NCBI GenBank assembly: GCA_037953625.1
Contig: CM075651.1
Location: 126,880,501 to 126,944,500, forward strand
Direction: 5' to 3'
DNA length: 64,000 bases
Source: Crotalaria pallida
Lineage: Eukaryota > Streptophyta > Magnoliopsida > Fabales > Fabaceae
Part shown: positions 55,854 to 64,000 of the stretch, piece after piece
Position numbering within the stretch: position 1 is the stretch's first letter
How the letters are laid out: each line of letters starts with the position of its first letter
The notes under the pieces: generated by a model
What the model saw: the letters and a program-made list of their open reading frames with translations, nothing else
Databases searched by the model: none
What the model was told of the DNA's origin: nothing
Program-made: the position numbers and the translations under genes

Positions 55854-57421
55854 TGTAAATTCAATGCTCCTAATTATGTGGATTTGATTTTGATGATGAC
55901 AAAGTAATTAGTAATCAAGCCTTGAAGTCATTGCAACATCAACAACAACAAGAATTCAAGAAAGAAGACAAGTAATCACTCATTCTCAATCGGATTGTAA
56001 TTGTAATTTTTCATTTATGTTGAGAGTGGGTAGACATAGTTAATCTCTTCTAGGAATAAAATAATTAACATGATTATTAGGTTGAGATTAACCAAAATTA
56101 ATACTTGAGAAGAAAAACAAAAAGGAAAATTAATTTTTGACATGTCTGATCAAAATAATCGAGTATTTTGAGAAAGACTCGAGTATCTACTCGAGTATTC
56201 TGAAAAACACTCGAGTATTTATGCCAGATCAGCAAATATAGCCGTTAGTCTTGTTCGTGCAACGAATCTTTCCTTCGTGGCCAAAAGGACTCGAGTATTG
56301 GTCAAAAGACTCGAGTCTTTAGGTCCAGGCAGCAAAAATAATGACGTTGGAGAGACTCAAAAACCCATGTTAAGGCACTTGAGTCTCAACCAACTCTAGA
56401 GAGCATTTTCAGAACTTGATTGTAAAATTTCTCTTTGATTTGCACCAGAACAAACAAGACAACTAGAGCAAATTGATTACAAGCTTTCATTAATTCTTCT
56501 TCTCAAGTGTTAATTCACAAAACTCAACTTTGCACTCATATTGTTATTCTCTTCTCAAGTTGAGTTTAGGTCTCAATTTCTACATTGAACTGTGTTTATT
56601 TGTGAGAATCCATTGTGAGATTCGTAATACACATACAAAAAGCTTGTTGATTCAAAGTCTTGGATTGTTCCCAAGCAAACCCTAAGTGGCTTAGGGTGTT
56701 GGAGTATTGAGAGGTTCTCAAGCACAAGACTAGGAGGTTCCTAGCCCGGTGGAGTTTCTTGAAGGGAGTTCAAGGAAGCTTTAGAAGTGTTCTTCGTCAC
56801 CGGAATCAAATTGGGGTAGAAATCAAGAGTTTATTACACTCTTGAAGGGTTAGGTTGAGTGAGGCTATCTCAAGTAATCCTTGTAACTTCTAACAATTTG
56901 ATTTATAGAAAAATCTCCTAAGGTGATTAGGAGGACTGGATGTAGCTCATTGTTGGAGTGAACCAGGATAAAATTGCTTGAGTGTTGGTTTATAGCTTTC
57001 AATTTACATTCTTGCTCAAACAACTTAAAGCATTTCAAAGAAATAGGATTTGTTCAATTGGGTAGCAAGGTCAAGGAATCTAAGTGTTATTCAAGTGTTA
57101 AAAGTTGTTTAGATTGCTTGCTATTCTGTTGGATAAGTTTCTGTTTTGTATTGGATTGATTTAAAGTGAATTGCTGATTTTTCGTTTCTGGTTTAACTCT
57201 TATCTGATACGAAACACTCGAGTATATCTTGAAAGACTCGAGTAGTTCATCCTAAAACACTCGAGTATTTCACAAAAGACTCGAGTATTTCGCGTCTGTT
57301 CCAGAAAAATCAGTTTCAGCTCTATTCTTTAATTATCATTCGAAATATTTGGTATTACTGCTTCAAATTACTATTCACCCCCCTTCTAGTAATTGCTTAG
57401 CCCGCTTGTTGGTTTCCAACA
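55854..57421 (+). mobile_element. Solo Copia LTR in the right arm
   Basis: TGTAAATTC...TTCCAACA with an exact 5-bp duplication cgacg (55849-55853, 57422-57426). Inverted partner of the solo LTR at 29938-31486. Confidence 0.9.
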
Positions 57422-58821
57422 CGACGGCAGTGGGCGAGCGGCGCGACGGTGATGGAGGAGAGGCGGTGTGGTGCTGCGGCGGTGGGCTAGAGGCTAGGCA
57501 CGGCGGTGGTGGAGGAGCAGCCACTGCTTCATCGTTCTTCTCTCTTTTGCTTATCTAATTGATTTGTTTTTTTTAAATTAAAAAAGGTTTAAAATTTAAA
57601 GCCACATGACAGTTAATTATTGGGTTAAGTAGATAAGCTATCTCCTCATATGAGGAGATACTTTATTCTGTATGTATAAACACCCTAAGTTAGGAACTCA
57701 CCTAAATTAATATAATTATTTAAAGGCTTGATTGTTAAAACTCATTAAAATGAACTAGAAAACATGTAAATTATGAAGTGAGGCGGACGTTAGGGATTAG
57801 GAAAGATATCGTGAAGAATCTATGAATTGATGGACGTGTTCGTGAAGATTCATAGAATTGATGGACGAAAGTATTATAGTGATTTCATTGCGCTAATGAA
57901 ACAATCGTGGGAACTATTATAGAGGACTTTGATCTACCTAAAAGAACACCATTATGATGGACGTTTCGTGAAGTACTGGCTAGTCGGTGATTGGTCCTGT
58001 GCACACTATAATAGTTTTATCGATCACTTAGATACTCCGTGACTAGTTGAGGATGGTCCCTGCTATAACACTGTACGATGGACGATTCGTGAAGTACGGT
58101 GTAGGCATTGGTAGAGGGGCATTTACTCCTAGTTGGTCTTCCCTAAAGTGTGGAGGGCGATTTGAGGTAAAACGGAAAATGGAAAAGAAAATGGATAAAT
58201 GGAAAGTAAAAGGGAAAATAATGGGATATGGAGATTTATTGTTTGGCTTTGCATTGTATATGTCCATATTGGTTAATTGTGTTGTATATATATTATTATG
58301 CTTTATTATTAATTTTGTATGTTTCCTTTGATTTTGGATAAATATCTCACCCTCTGTGTTGTCTATTTTTAGGTACACTCGAAGGAGATTTTCCTGATCT
58401 CCTCATCGCTGAGGACGAGTACACTACTACTAGTGGAGTGTAACTCTACACTATGATTATGGAATCATAGATGATGCAACCACCTAGAGCTCTTACTACT
58501 TGTCTATTTTGGAATGTATAAAACTTATAAACTCTAATATAATGTTTATGTTTTGATGTAAATATGTGGGTGTCACTCCTGATGGATATCTAAATATCAT
58601 CCTTTTGTCCAGTGATAACTTTTTTTAGGTTATGTAAAACTTTTATTTTGACAATGTGGTAAAGGAATGTTTATATTTACATTGTATCTGGATTTGACAG
58701 GTTATATTCATATTTTAAAGGTAAAAGTCCATATTTTAAAACGAACTCCGTCAAATCTTTCGAAAATTTTTAATATTTTAAATATAATAAATGTAATAAA
58801 AAGGTAGGATGTTACAAATTA

Positions 58822-59110
58822 TCGATAAACACAAATAAAATATGACGGTTTACCGGTTTCACAGATGAACAAGTCAAAAACAAGTTTGAACGAAGGTGAT
58901 CGATAACCAGATTACCGATAAACAAGTAAAATATGACGGTTTAGCGGTTTCACATATGAACAAATCATGATTACTAATTTGTTTCTTCAACGACTTAAGG
59001 TTTTAGGAACAACTTTGTTCCCCGAGAAGATTCATCGGCTTACTGGTTCACTGAATAACCAATTCAATCTAAAAACATCTATGTAAGAAGGTTCACCGGC
59101 TTACCGGTCC
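58822..59110. repeat. Diverged host tandem repeats, about 90-bp units
   Basis: Units share cgataaaca, aaaatatgacggtttaccgg and tttcaca-atgaacaa. A further unit is left of the solo LTR (about 23900-23993), so the LTR inserted into this small array. Confidence 0.6.
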
Positions 59111-59190
59111 ATCGAATATCAAATATTGCTCCTATGATTGGAGGGTAGATGTGTGTTCCTCCTATGGCCTATGTGATTTACTTACATTCA

Positions 59191-59748
59191 TAGTTGTCAA
59201 ACTAGTGAGTTAACTTGTAGAATCGTACGAGTTTACGAGTTTAGACAATAGAATCGAGTTTATTCGGTTCAAAACTCGGAACTCAGTAAACTCGTGCTAA
59301 CTTGTATAGAATCGCGAGTTAACTCATATAAACTCGTGAGTCATCTCAATTGGTCCATAAATAGAAAGAACTCACCCGGTTGGCTTAGAAATTGAAATTC
59401 AACTCTAATACGACGTCGTTGTGACTCAATTTCTCATAATCCCTTCACAACTTACTCGAATCCCTCGCCTTCAATAATTTTCTCTTTCGCGTTGTTGATT
59501 CTCTCTTTGTCTCTCAAGTCTCTATCATCTCTTCGTCGGTAAACATTCCAATCTCAACCACCGATTACGCGCAATCGTCAGTTACTCACTCTTAACCTTC
59601 ATAAGGTGCATTTTTATGGATGTTATGAAAGTTGTGTACATGTTAGTTTTATAATAAGTAAACTCGTACGAGTTTACAAGTCGAGTTTGACAGTCGAGTT
59701 TATTACCTTGGCTCCACGAGTTTAGATAAACTCGCGAGTTTGATAACC
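59191..59748. mobile_element. hAT-like non-autonomous element
   Basis: The left end tagttgtcaaac and the complement of the right end (ggttatcaaac) are imperfect inverted repeats. Flanks tacattca and tacattcc form an 8-bp duplication with one mismatch. Subterminal regions are rich in aactcg(t/c)gagtt strings. No transposase. Confidence 0.5.
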
Positions 59749-59759
59749 TACATTCCTCT

Positions 59760-60460
59760 GGAATTTTGCTTATTATTTAGAATATGATTCTTATCCATGA
59801 AGCATCTATTGGAGATGCACAAAAATTGATATCTATTTAAAGGAAATTGGGAACTATTTATTACTTTTTGTTATTTGAAACTAGCCACAATCTCTGTTGT
59901 ATATAATACATAGGATTTATTTATTTATCAGCTCCATACATGACATTTTTTTTTCTCTGAAAACACTGACTTTAACATAAATGAGCAAAATTTCCTCTGC
60001 TAAATCACTTGTTGGTAAAACATGGAGCTAAATGAGAAAAAGAATTGGGCCAGACACAATTTGCCCAACTTTTCGGTCTGTATTACAAGATGGAGAACAT
60101 GAGCATTCCAAAAAGAATGTCATTTTATCTGGAATTAGAATAATGGCATTAATCAAATAATAAATCTTTATCATTACTAGATGCTGATGGACTAATAAAT
60201 TAGCGATGATAAATCTATCTCTTGTTCTTGTCTGGAATAAGTTAACAACTATTTTGAACATTATCTAAGACAAATTATTAATTTCATAAGCAAATTAAAA
60301 AGCTTATAGTTTTATCAGTTACTTGTGTCATAGTCATTTTCATCTTACCCTTATTTTTATGATTTTTTAGGAGTTTCTATAAGTTGTTTAGTAATGGTAT
60401 CAATTTTTTTTGTTATACTATTTAAGTATTTATAGATTTTTTTTTTAATGATTCTTGTAG
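59760..60460. other. Intergenic stretch before the cyclin fragment
   Basis: AT-rich; a minus-strand 77-codon ORF (60028-60261) shows no motif. Part may be intron of the neighbouring pseudogene. Confidence 0.4.
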
Positions 60461-60910
60461 GAGTTTTTGTGCACAACTACTTGCAAATGCACAAGGTGCA
60501 ACTGTTGAAAATGACAAGGTGGGAACAAAACTCTCTTTTTATTATAAAGCTTGTTTGACTGTTTCATTTTTCTTTATTTGTTTTTTTTTTTTTCAATTTC
60601 TATTGCAGTAGGTTATGATCTAGTTTCTGTTATGTTGTTTTTATTTGCAAAAATTGGCTATTCCTAATGTGGTTAGTCCAAAGCCTGATTGGGTTCTTGT
60701 TGCTGCTAAAAGAGTGGCACCAAAACCAGTTGAGAAGAAAATCATTGCGAAACCAAAACCTCCGGAGGTAGGTAATTGAAATTAGCCTAGAAGATGAGAT
60801 CAAAAAATTAAGACAAGTACGTGAACAAGAAAAAGGATGGAGTTGTCGATAAGAAGAAATCACAAACACTTACTTCAATCCTCACATTTAGAAGTAAGGT
60901 TGATAAAATA
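60461..60910 (+). pseudogene. Cyclin-B1-like N-terminal fragment
   Basis: A small exon 60461-60518 reads SFCAQLLANAQGATVENDK with AG/GT borders. It is followed by an intron and a second block (about 60651-60770) reading KPDWVLVAAKRVAPKPVEKK and IIAKPKPPEV. A frame-broken stretch after it recalls EEI...KKSQTLTSVL. This is the N-terminal, pre-cyclin-box region of plant B1-type cyclins, which regulate CDK activity at mitosis. The second acceptor is CAA rather than CAG, stops interrupt the frame, and no cyclin box follows. It is therefore a truncated pseudogene. Confidence 0.75.
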
Positions 60911-61129
60911 AAGCCCTCTTAATGTTTGTAATGTCCTCTAAGGTTGATAACAAACACTTTTTTTTGTTATTGTGATGTTACTACATATACTTGTACTCAT
61001 TATGAGATGTTAAACTCGGATTACATGCATGAGTAATGTGTTAATTATTATAGTATGTTTTTAGAATATTTTTATTATGTATAATATGGTTACAATAATA
61101 TGTAAATATGAGATGATGTTAAAAGTTAA

Positions 61130-61330
61130 AATGAGAGCGATCCATTATAAAAATGGAAAAACGAGACCGATTTAAAAAAAATAATTTGAGACCGGTTAAA
61201 AAAATAAATGTGACTCGTTCAGAAAATAACGAAGGAGACTGGTTTAGAAAAAAAATAAAAAATGAGACCGATTCAAAAATATCAAATGAAGTCGGTTCCT
61301 AATTCATAACAAGACGGGTTCGAACAAGTC
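61130..61330. repeat. Short degenerate tandem repeat, 30-40 bp period
   Basis: gagaccg(g/a)tt followed by A-rich spacers recurs about six times. It resembles subterminal repeats of CACTA elements, but no matching ends were found. Confidence 0.55.
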
Positions 61331-61583
61331 TATTAATAAGTAAAACGTGGAGAGTATAGAACACATTAAATATTTAACGTAGAAAACTCAAATGGAGCAT
61401 AACAGAAATTGAGGTTATAGAAAGCTTATATAAAACATAAAAAATTAAAAATCTTTTATATTATATATGTGTGTTTCTGTGTGTGAGTGTGTGACAATAT
61501 TAAAGAGTAAAGATTGTGTTGTATGAGTATGAATATGGAGTATAGCATTTTCTAAAAAATTAGGGTACCAGTATCTTTATAAA

Positions 61584-61607
61584 TATATATATATATATAT
61601 ATATTAT
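61584..61607. repeat. (TA)n microsatellite
   Basis: Short uninterrupted TA tract in AT-rich DNA. Confidence 0.8.
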
Positions 61608-61789
61608 TAATTTAATTATATATAAATTTAAAAAATAAAAAATTGCAAAAATAAAAATAAAATCAATAAGCTAAGTTGAAATTCATAAGAATTTTTAATT
61701 TCTTCAATATGCCGATTAATAAAGTAAGATAATATTCATTATTCTATCACAAATACACAACAAATAATTTTATTTTTGTTTCCATGAGG

Positions 61790-62080
61790 CTGTGAGAGTG
61801 TGAGCACCATAGCGAAGGAGTACCACAACGAAAGTATGAGGCAACAAAATTAAAAAACAGCAGCAAAAGTGAAAGGCCAAAAAGGCGTACCACAAAAAAA
61901 GGGAAGCCAATCCGCTACAGCGAAGGGGAGCAGCGAGCAGGGACCACAGCGACGGAGGGAGCAGAGGCCCAGCGAACCAACTAGAGGAGGCAACGACCAA
62001 CGAACTTGGCGGAGGGAGCAGCGTAGACCAGCAAACCAGGGGCAGAGGGAGCAGCGAGCGGCGGAGATTTGTGCTAATTA
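61790..62080. other. GC-rich purine island
   Basis: Repeats of gggagcagcg and related strings on the plus strand in otherwise AT-rich DNA. It generates a 135-codon minus-strand ORF of hydrophobic low-complexity sequence that is not credible as a gene. May be the 5' part of an unidentified element. Confidence 0.35.
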
Positions 62081-62524
62081 AGAGCAAGGAGATTGGGACT
62101 AGGGTTTTTAGAAGTGAGTAGAAATAAAAAGAAATTGTGAAACTGGAAAGGAATCTGAAAAAGTGGGTAAAAAGCAAAAAAAAAAAAAAAAAAAAAAACC
62201 AGCGTTTTTTCTATATTTTAATCTCAGCCGTACCCAATACGTAGGTACCGTACCCAATAAAGTACCCCGAAGTATCCATTCGCATACCCAATTTTTTTTT
62301 TTAAATGTTTGGTACGTGTACAACTGCCTTATCCATGCAACACAAGTTTAAAGATTAGTTGAAGATTCGTGTCTGCGAATGATTAATGCCATAGAAATAA
62401 AGGGAATTGATAAAGTGCACGCGAAGATCGATAGCAAAAATTGCTTGTCACTTCTCCTTAGAATCATCCATATGAAGTATTATTCCATTTTACATGCACA
62501 TGTTTGAAAGGGGCGCTTTTAATG

Positions 62525-62548
62525 TGGTGCCGTATACATACGGCACCA
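62525..62548. repeat. 24-bp inverted repeat (11-bp arms, 2-bp loop)
   Basis: Arms tggtgccgtat and atacggcacca are perfect complements around ac. No downstream U tract or neighbouring gene suggests a role. Confidence 0.8.
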
Positions 62549-62870
62549 TGGATGAGTCCTGTATTGGACCGGTTGTTTTGAGTCATATATGGTCTCACTT
62601 GCAAATATCACCGGTCTTTGATTGAACAGTAGAAAAGGACAAGACACTGTAGAGGGCAGAGGCTTTATGACAGAGGGAGACTTGCTCTCGGAGTCTCGGG
62701 GCAGGGGGCAAAGAACTCTATAAAATAATGTTTTTTTTTAACTGGTTTCAGCTTCATTATATATTTCAATCAAAAACTCTAGTTAATGAAATTTATGTCA
62801 CTTGTTTCATACTAGAAACGAGAACCATTTTATTAACTGAAGACCTCCTTCGCATGGATGAATAAAGATA

Positions 62871-63210
62871 AACACTAATGGTGCATTTAAAGGCAACCTA
62901 AGGAATGACAAGTGTGGAGGAGTACTGCTTGATGAGCTTGGTTAGGTGGTTAGCTGTTTCTGCTTCAGAGTTGGAGCTGCTACAGCTTTTAGTGCAGAGC
63001 ACTGGGGAGATTATTGAAGATGGCTAGGGAGAAAGGCTTCAAGAATTGGGAAATATCATTTTCCATACCCTTAGAGACCTGATTGCAAATGACCTCTATG
63101 GTGTATGTGCCTCTTTCCAGGATAAGGGATTTTCCTATGTAGCTGGGTGTTCCCCTTCCCTTCTCTTCATTTTCTTTTTGTTTTTTTTATGTACAAAAAA
63201 AAAAAAAAAG
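62871..63210 (+). pseudogene. LINE-type RNase H domain remnant with poly-A
   Basis: NTNGAFKGNLRNDKCGGVLL, then FRVGAATAFSAEHWGDY, matches the RNase H domain (RVT_3) ending plant L1 LINE polyproteins, where D-G-A-x-K-G-N and AE(L/H)W are conserved. The first Asp (usual N-x-D-G) is Asn here. Two stops interrupt it, and an A15 run at about 63194-63208 looks like a retroposed 3' tail. No upstream reverse transcriptase was found, so the copy is 5'-truncated. Confidence 0.65.
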
Positions 63211-64000
63211 AAAGTCCGTAACTTTGCTTTTTATTTTTAATGATTAGGATGTTTTAGGTTAAATTTGTTCAAGAAAAAAAGATTACATTTGCTGATAATG
63301 TCACACTCTCAATCTCACTTGTAACATACTAATTAATCACTGCTAATAATGCCAAATGGTTAAACTAATCACTAATAAATTAATGTAACAAAGTCTATCA
63401 AAAAAAAAAATAAATTAATGTAAAAAAAAAGAAAAAAAAACTCACTGGAAAATTGTTGTTTTGGAAATAAATAGAGAGCAATTAATCCCTATTAATAATT
63501 ATATTGTATTATAAAAATCATTAAGTACCTATCACTATTTTGTAAATAATTTATTAATCCAAATTTTAAATTGTTATTGGTATTATAAACATTGACCAGT
63601 TAAAAATAATTATTTTCTACTTTTAATTTTTTTTTAACTTAAGCAAAGGATTTTCCTTTAATTAACATGTTTATTCCTTTTTTATTTATGCCTAGAGACT
63701 TAAGAAACAATCATACATTACTCAGCATCACCGTTGGATCAATTATAATACGCAGCACATCTGCAATTTTGTATCAAATATGTATAATATAATGTCACCT
63801 ATATACAAGGCTATATGTTGTTCAAGAACGAAAAATATTATGAGTTGATGATGTTTATAGTTATTATAAAATATTATGAGTGTGAGATAGGTAGTGAGAC
63901 TCGTTTAAGAACGAAAAGTAGGTTCATGGATGAAGCGAAAAAATAGTAGAGGTTCATAACATATAGAAAAATGTGAAAAATAATAAAATAATGTGTAGAA
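63211..64000. other. AT-rich intergenic end of window
   Basis: No ORF with motifs, RNA gene or repeat boundary recognised. Several A-runs at 63399-63440. Confidence 0.4.

Larger units (their letters stand above)
29148..57670. mobile_element. MULE-like element organised as a giant inverted repeat
   Basis: The left end starts cagaataaagtatctcct and the right end is its complement. The flanks carry an identical 9-bp duplication tatgtataa (29139-29147, 57671-57679), characteristic of Mutator-like elements. Inside, 29689-33071 (3383 bp) is inverted relative to 33197-33601 plus 54691-57670 (3385 bp). The inner left arm also starts with cagaataaagtatctcct, so the left side has two direct copies of the terminus, about 540 bp apart. 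Net length without the Copia array is about 7.4 kb. No transposase was recognised. Confidence 0.8.
33197..57670. repeat. Right arm of the inverted repeat, split by the Copia array
   Basis: Arm sequence occupies 33197-33601 and 54691-57670. The two pieces join exactly when the Copia array and one copy of tagca are removed, and then match the left arm. Confidence 0.9.
23994..58816. mobile_element. Solo LTR (Gypsy, Tekay/Del-like ends), expanded by nested insertions
   Basis: The left end reads tgtaacatcctaag and the right end gtaggatgttaca, an extended inverted LTR terminus typical of Tekay/Del Gypsy LTRs. Flanks are gatta (23989-23993) and aatta (58817-58821), a 5-bp duplication with one mismatch. 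LTR sequence survives in three pieces: 23994-24556, 28731-29138 and 57680-58816, about 2.1 kb in total. The two gaps are exactly filled by the CACTA and MULE-like elements, each with its own target duplication. No internal region or second LTR is present, so this is a recombined solo LTR. Confidence 0.85.

Noticed and set aside
29689..57670. Inner unit as an independent insertion with its own target duplication
   Set aside because: The left flank of 29689 (ttaaaattt) does not match the right flank (tatgtataa); only the outer end at 29148 does.
61770..62177. 135-codon minus-strand ORF
   Set aside because: Arises from a purine-rich repeat on the other strand; hydrophobic low-complexity product without motifs.

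Overview
This window is plant nuclear DNA: AT-rich, intron-bearing gene fragments, TA microsatellites, and almost wall-to-wall nested transposable elements. The element types (SIRE-like Copia, a Ty3/Gypsy element with an Asp-tRNA primer site, CACTA, MULE-like, hAT, Stowaway) fit a eudicot, plausibly a legume, but the species cannot be fixed from sequence alone. The only host gene that looks potentially functional is the 3' end of a GDSL esterase/lipase at 1-219.

Left part (1-5816): GDSL tail, a decayed Gypsy protease fragment, a foldback MITE split by a hAT-like element, and a truncated FAR1-like pseudogene on the minus strand. Middle (5817-23821): a decayed minus-strand LTR element with matching LTRs and an aaaat duplication. 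It holds a ~169-bp tandem repeat, a Stowaway MITE and a complete 11.8-kb Gypsy element (11068-22863, duplication caatc) with gag, pol (two in-frame stops) and an extra third ORF.

Right part (23994-58816): one solo LTR of about 2.1 kb net, blown up to 34.8 kb by nested insertions. A CACTA element (24557-28727, duplication tct) carries intron-containing pieces of RRP12-like and Ca2+-ATPase genes. A MULE-like element (29148-57670, 9-bp duplication) is built as a giant inverted repeat with 3.38-kb arms. Each arm carries the same solo Copia LTR, and the right arm is split by a tandem Copia retrotransposon (LTR-internal-LTR-internal-LTR, 33602-54685, one tagca duplication). The first Copia internal region is itself broken by a solo LTR (40754-41801, duplication acgaa). 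Nesting therefore reaches four levels and gives a relative chronology.

Right flank (58817-64000): local ~90-bp host repeats that let the empty site of the solo LTR be seen, a hAT-like element, a cyclin-B1 pseudogene fragment and a LINE RNase H remnant.

The most unusual signals are: (1) palindrome clusters at matching places of unrelated LTR families, with compensatory changes in the Gypsy set; (2) a similar extra ORF after pol in both the Gypsy and the Copia element; (3) the tandem three-LTR Copia array; (4) the giant inverted-repeat MULE-like element with scrambled terminal sequence at its centre; (5) gene capture by the CACTA element. Conventional coding capacity is confined to transposons and pseudogenes.
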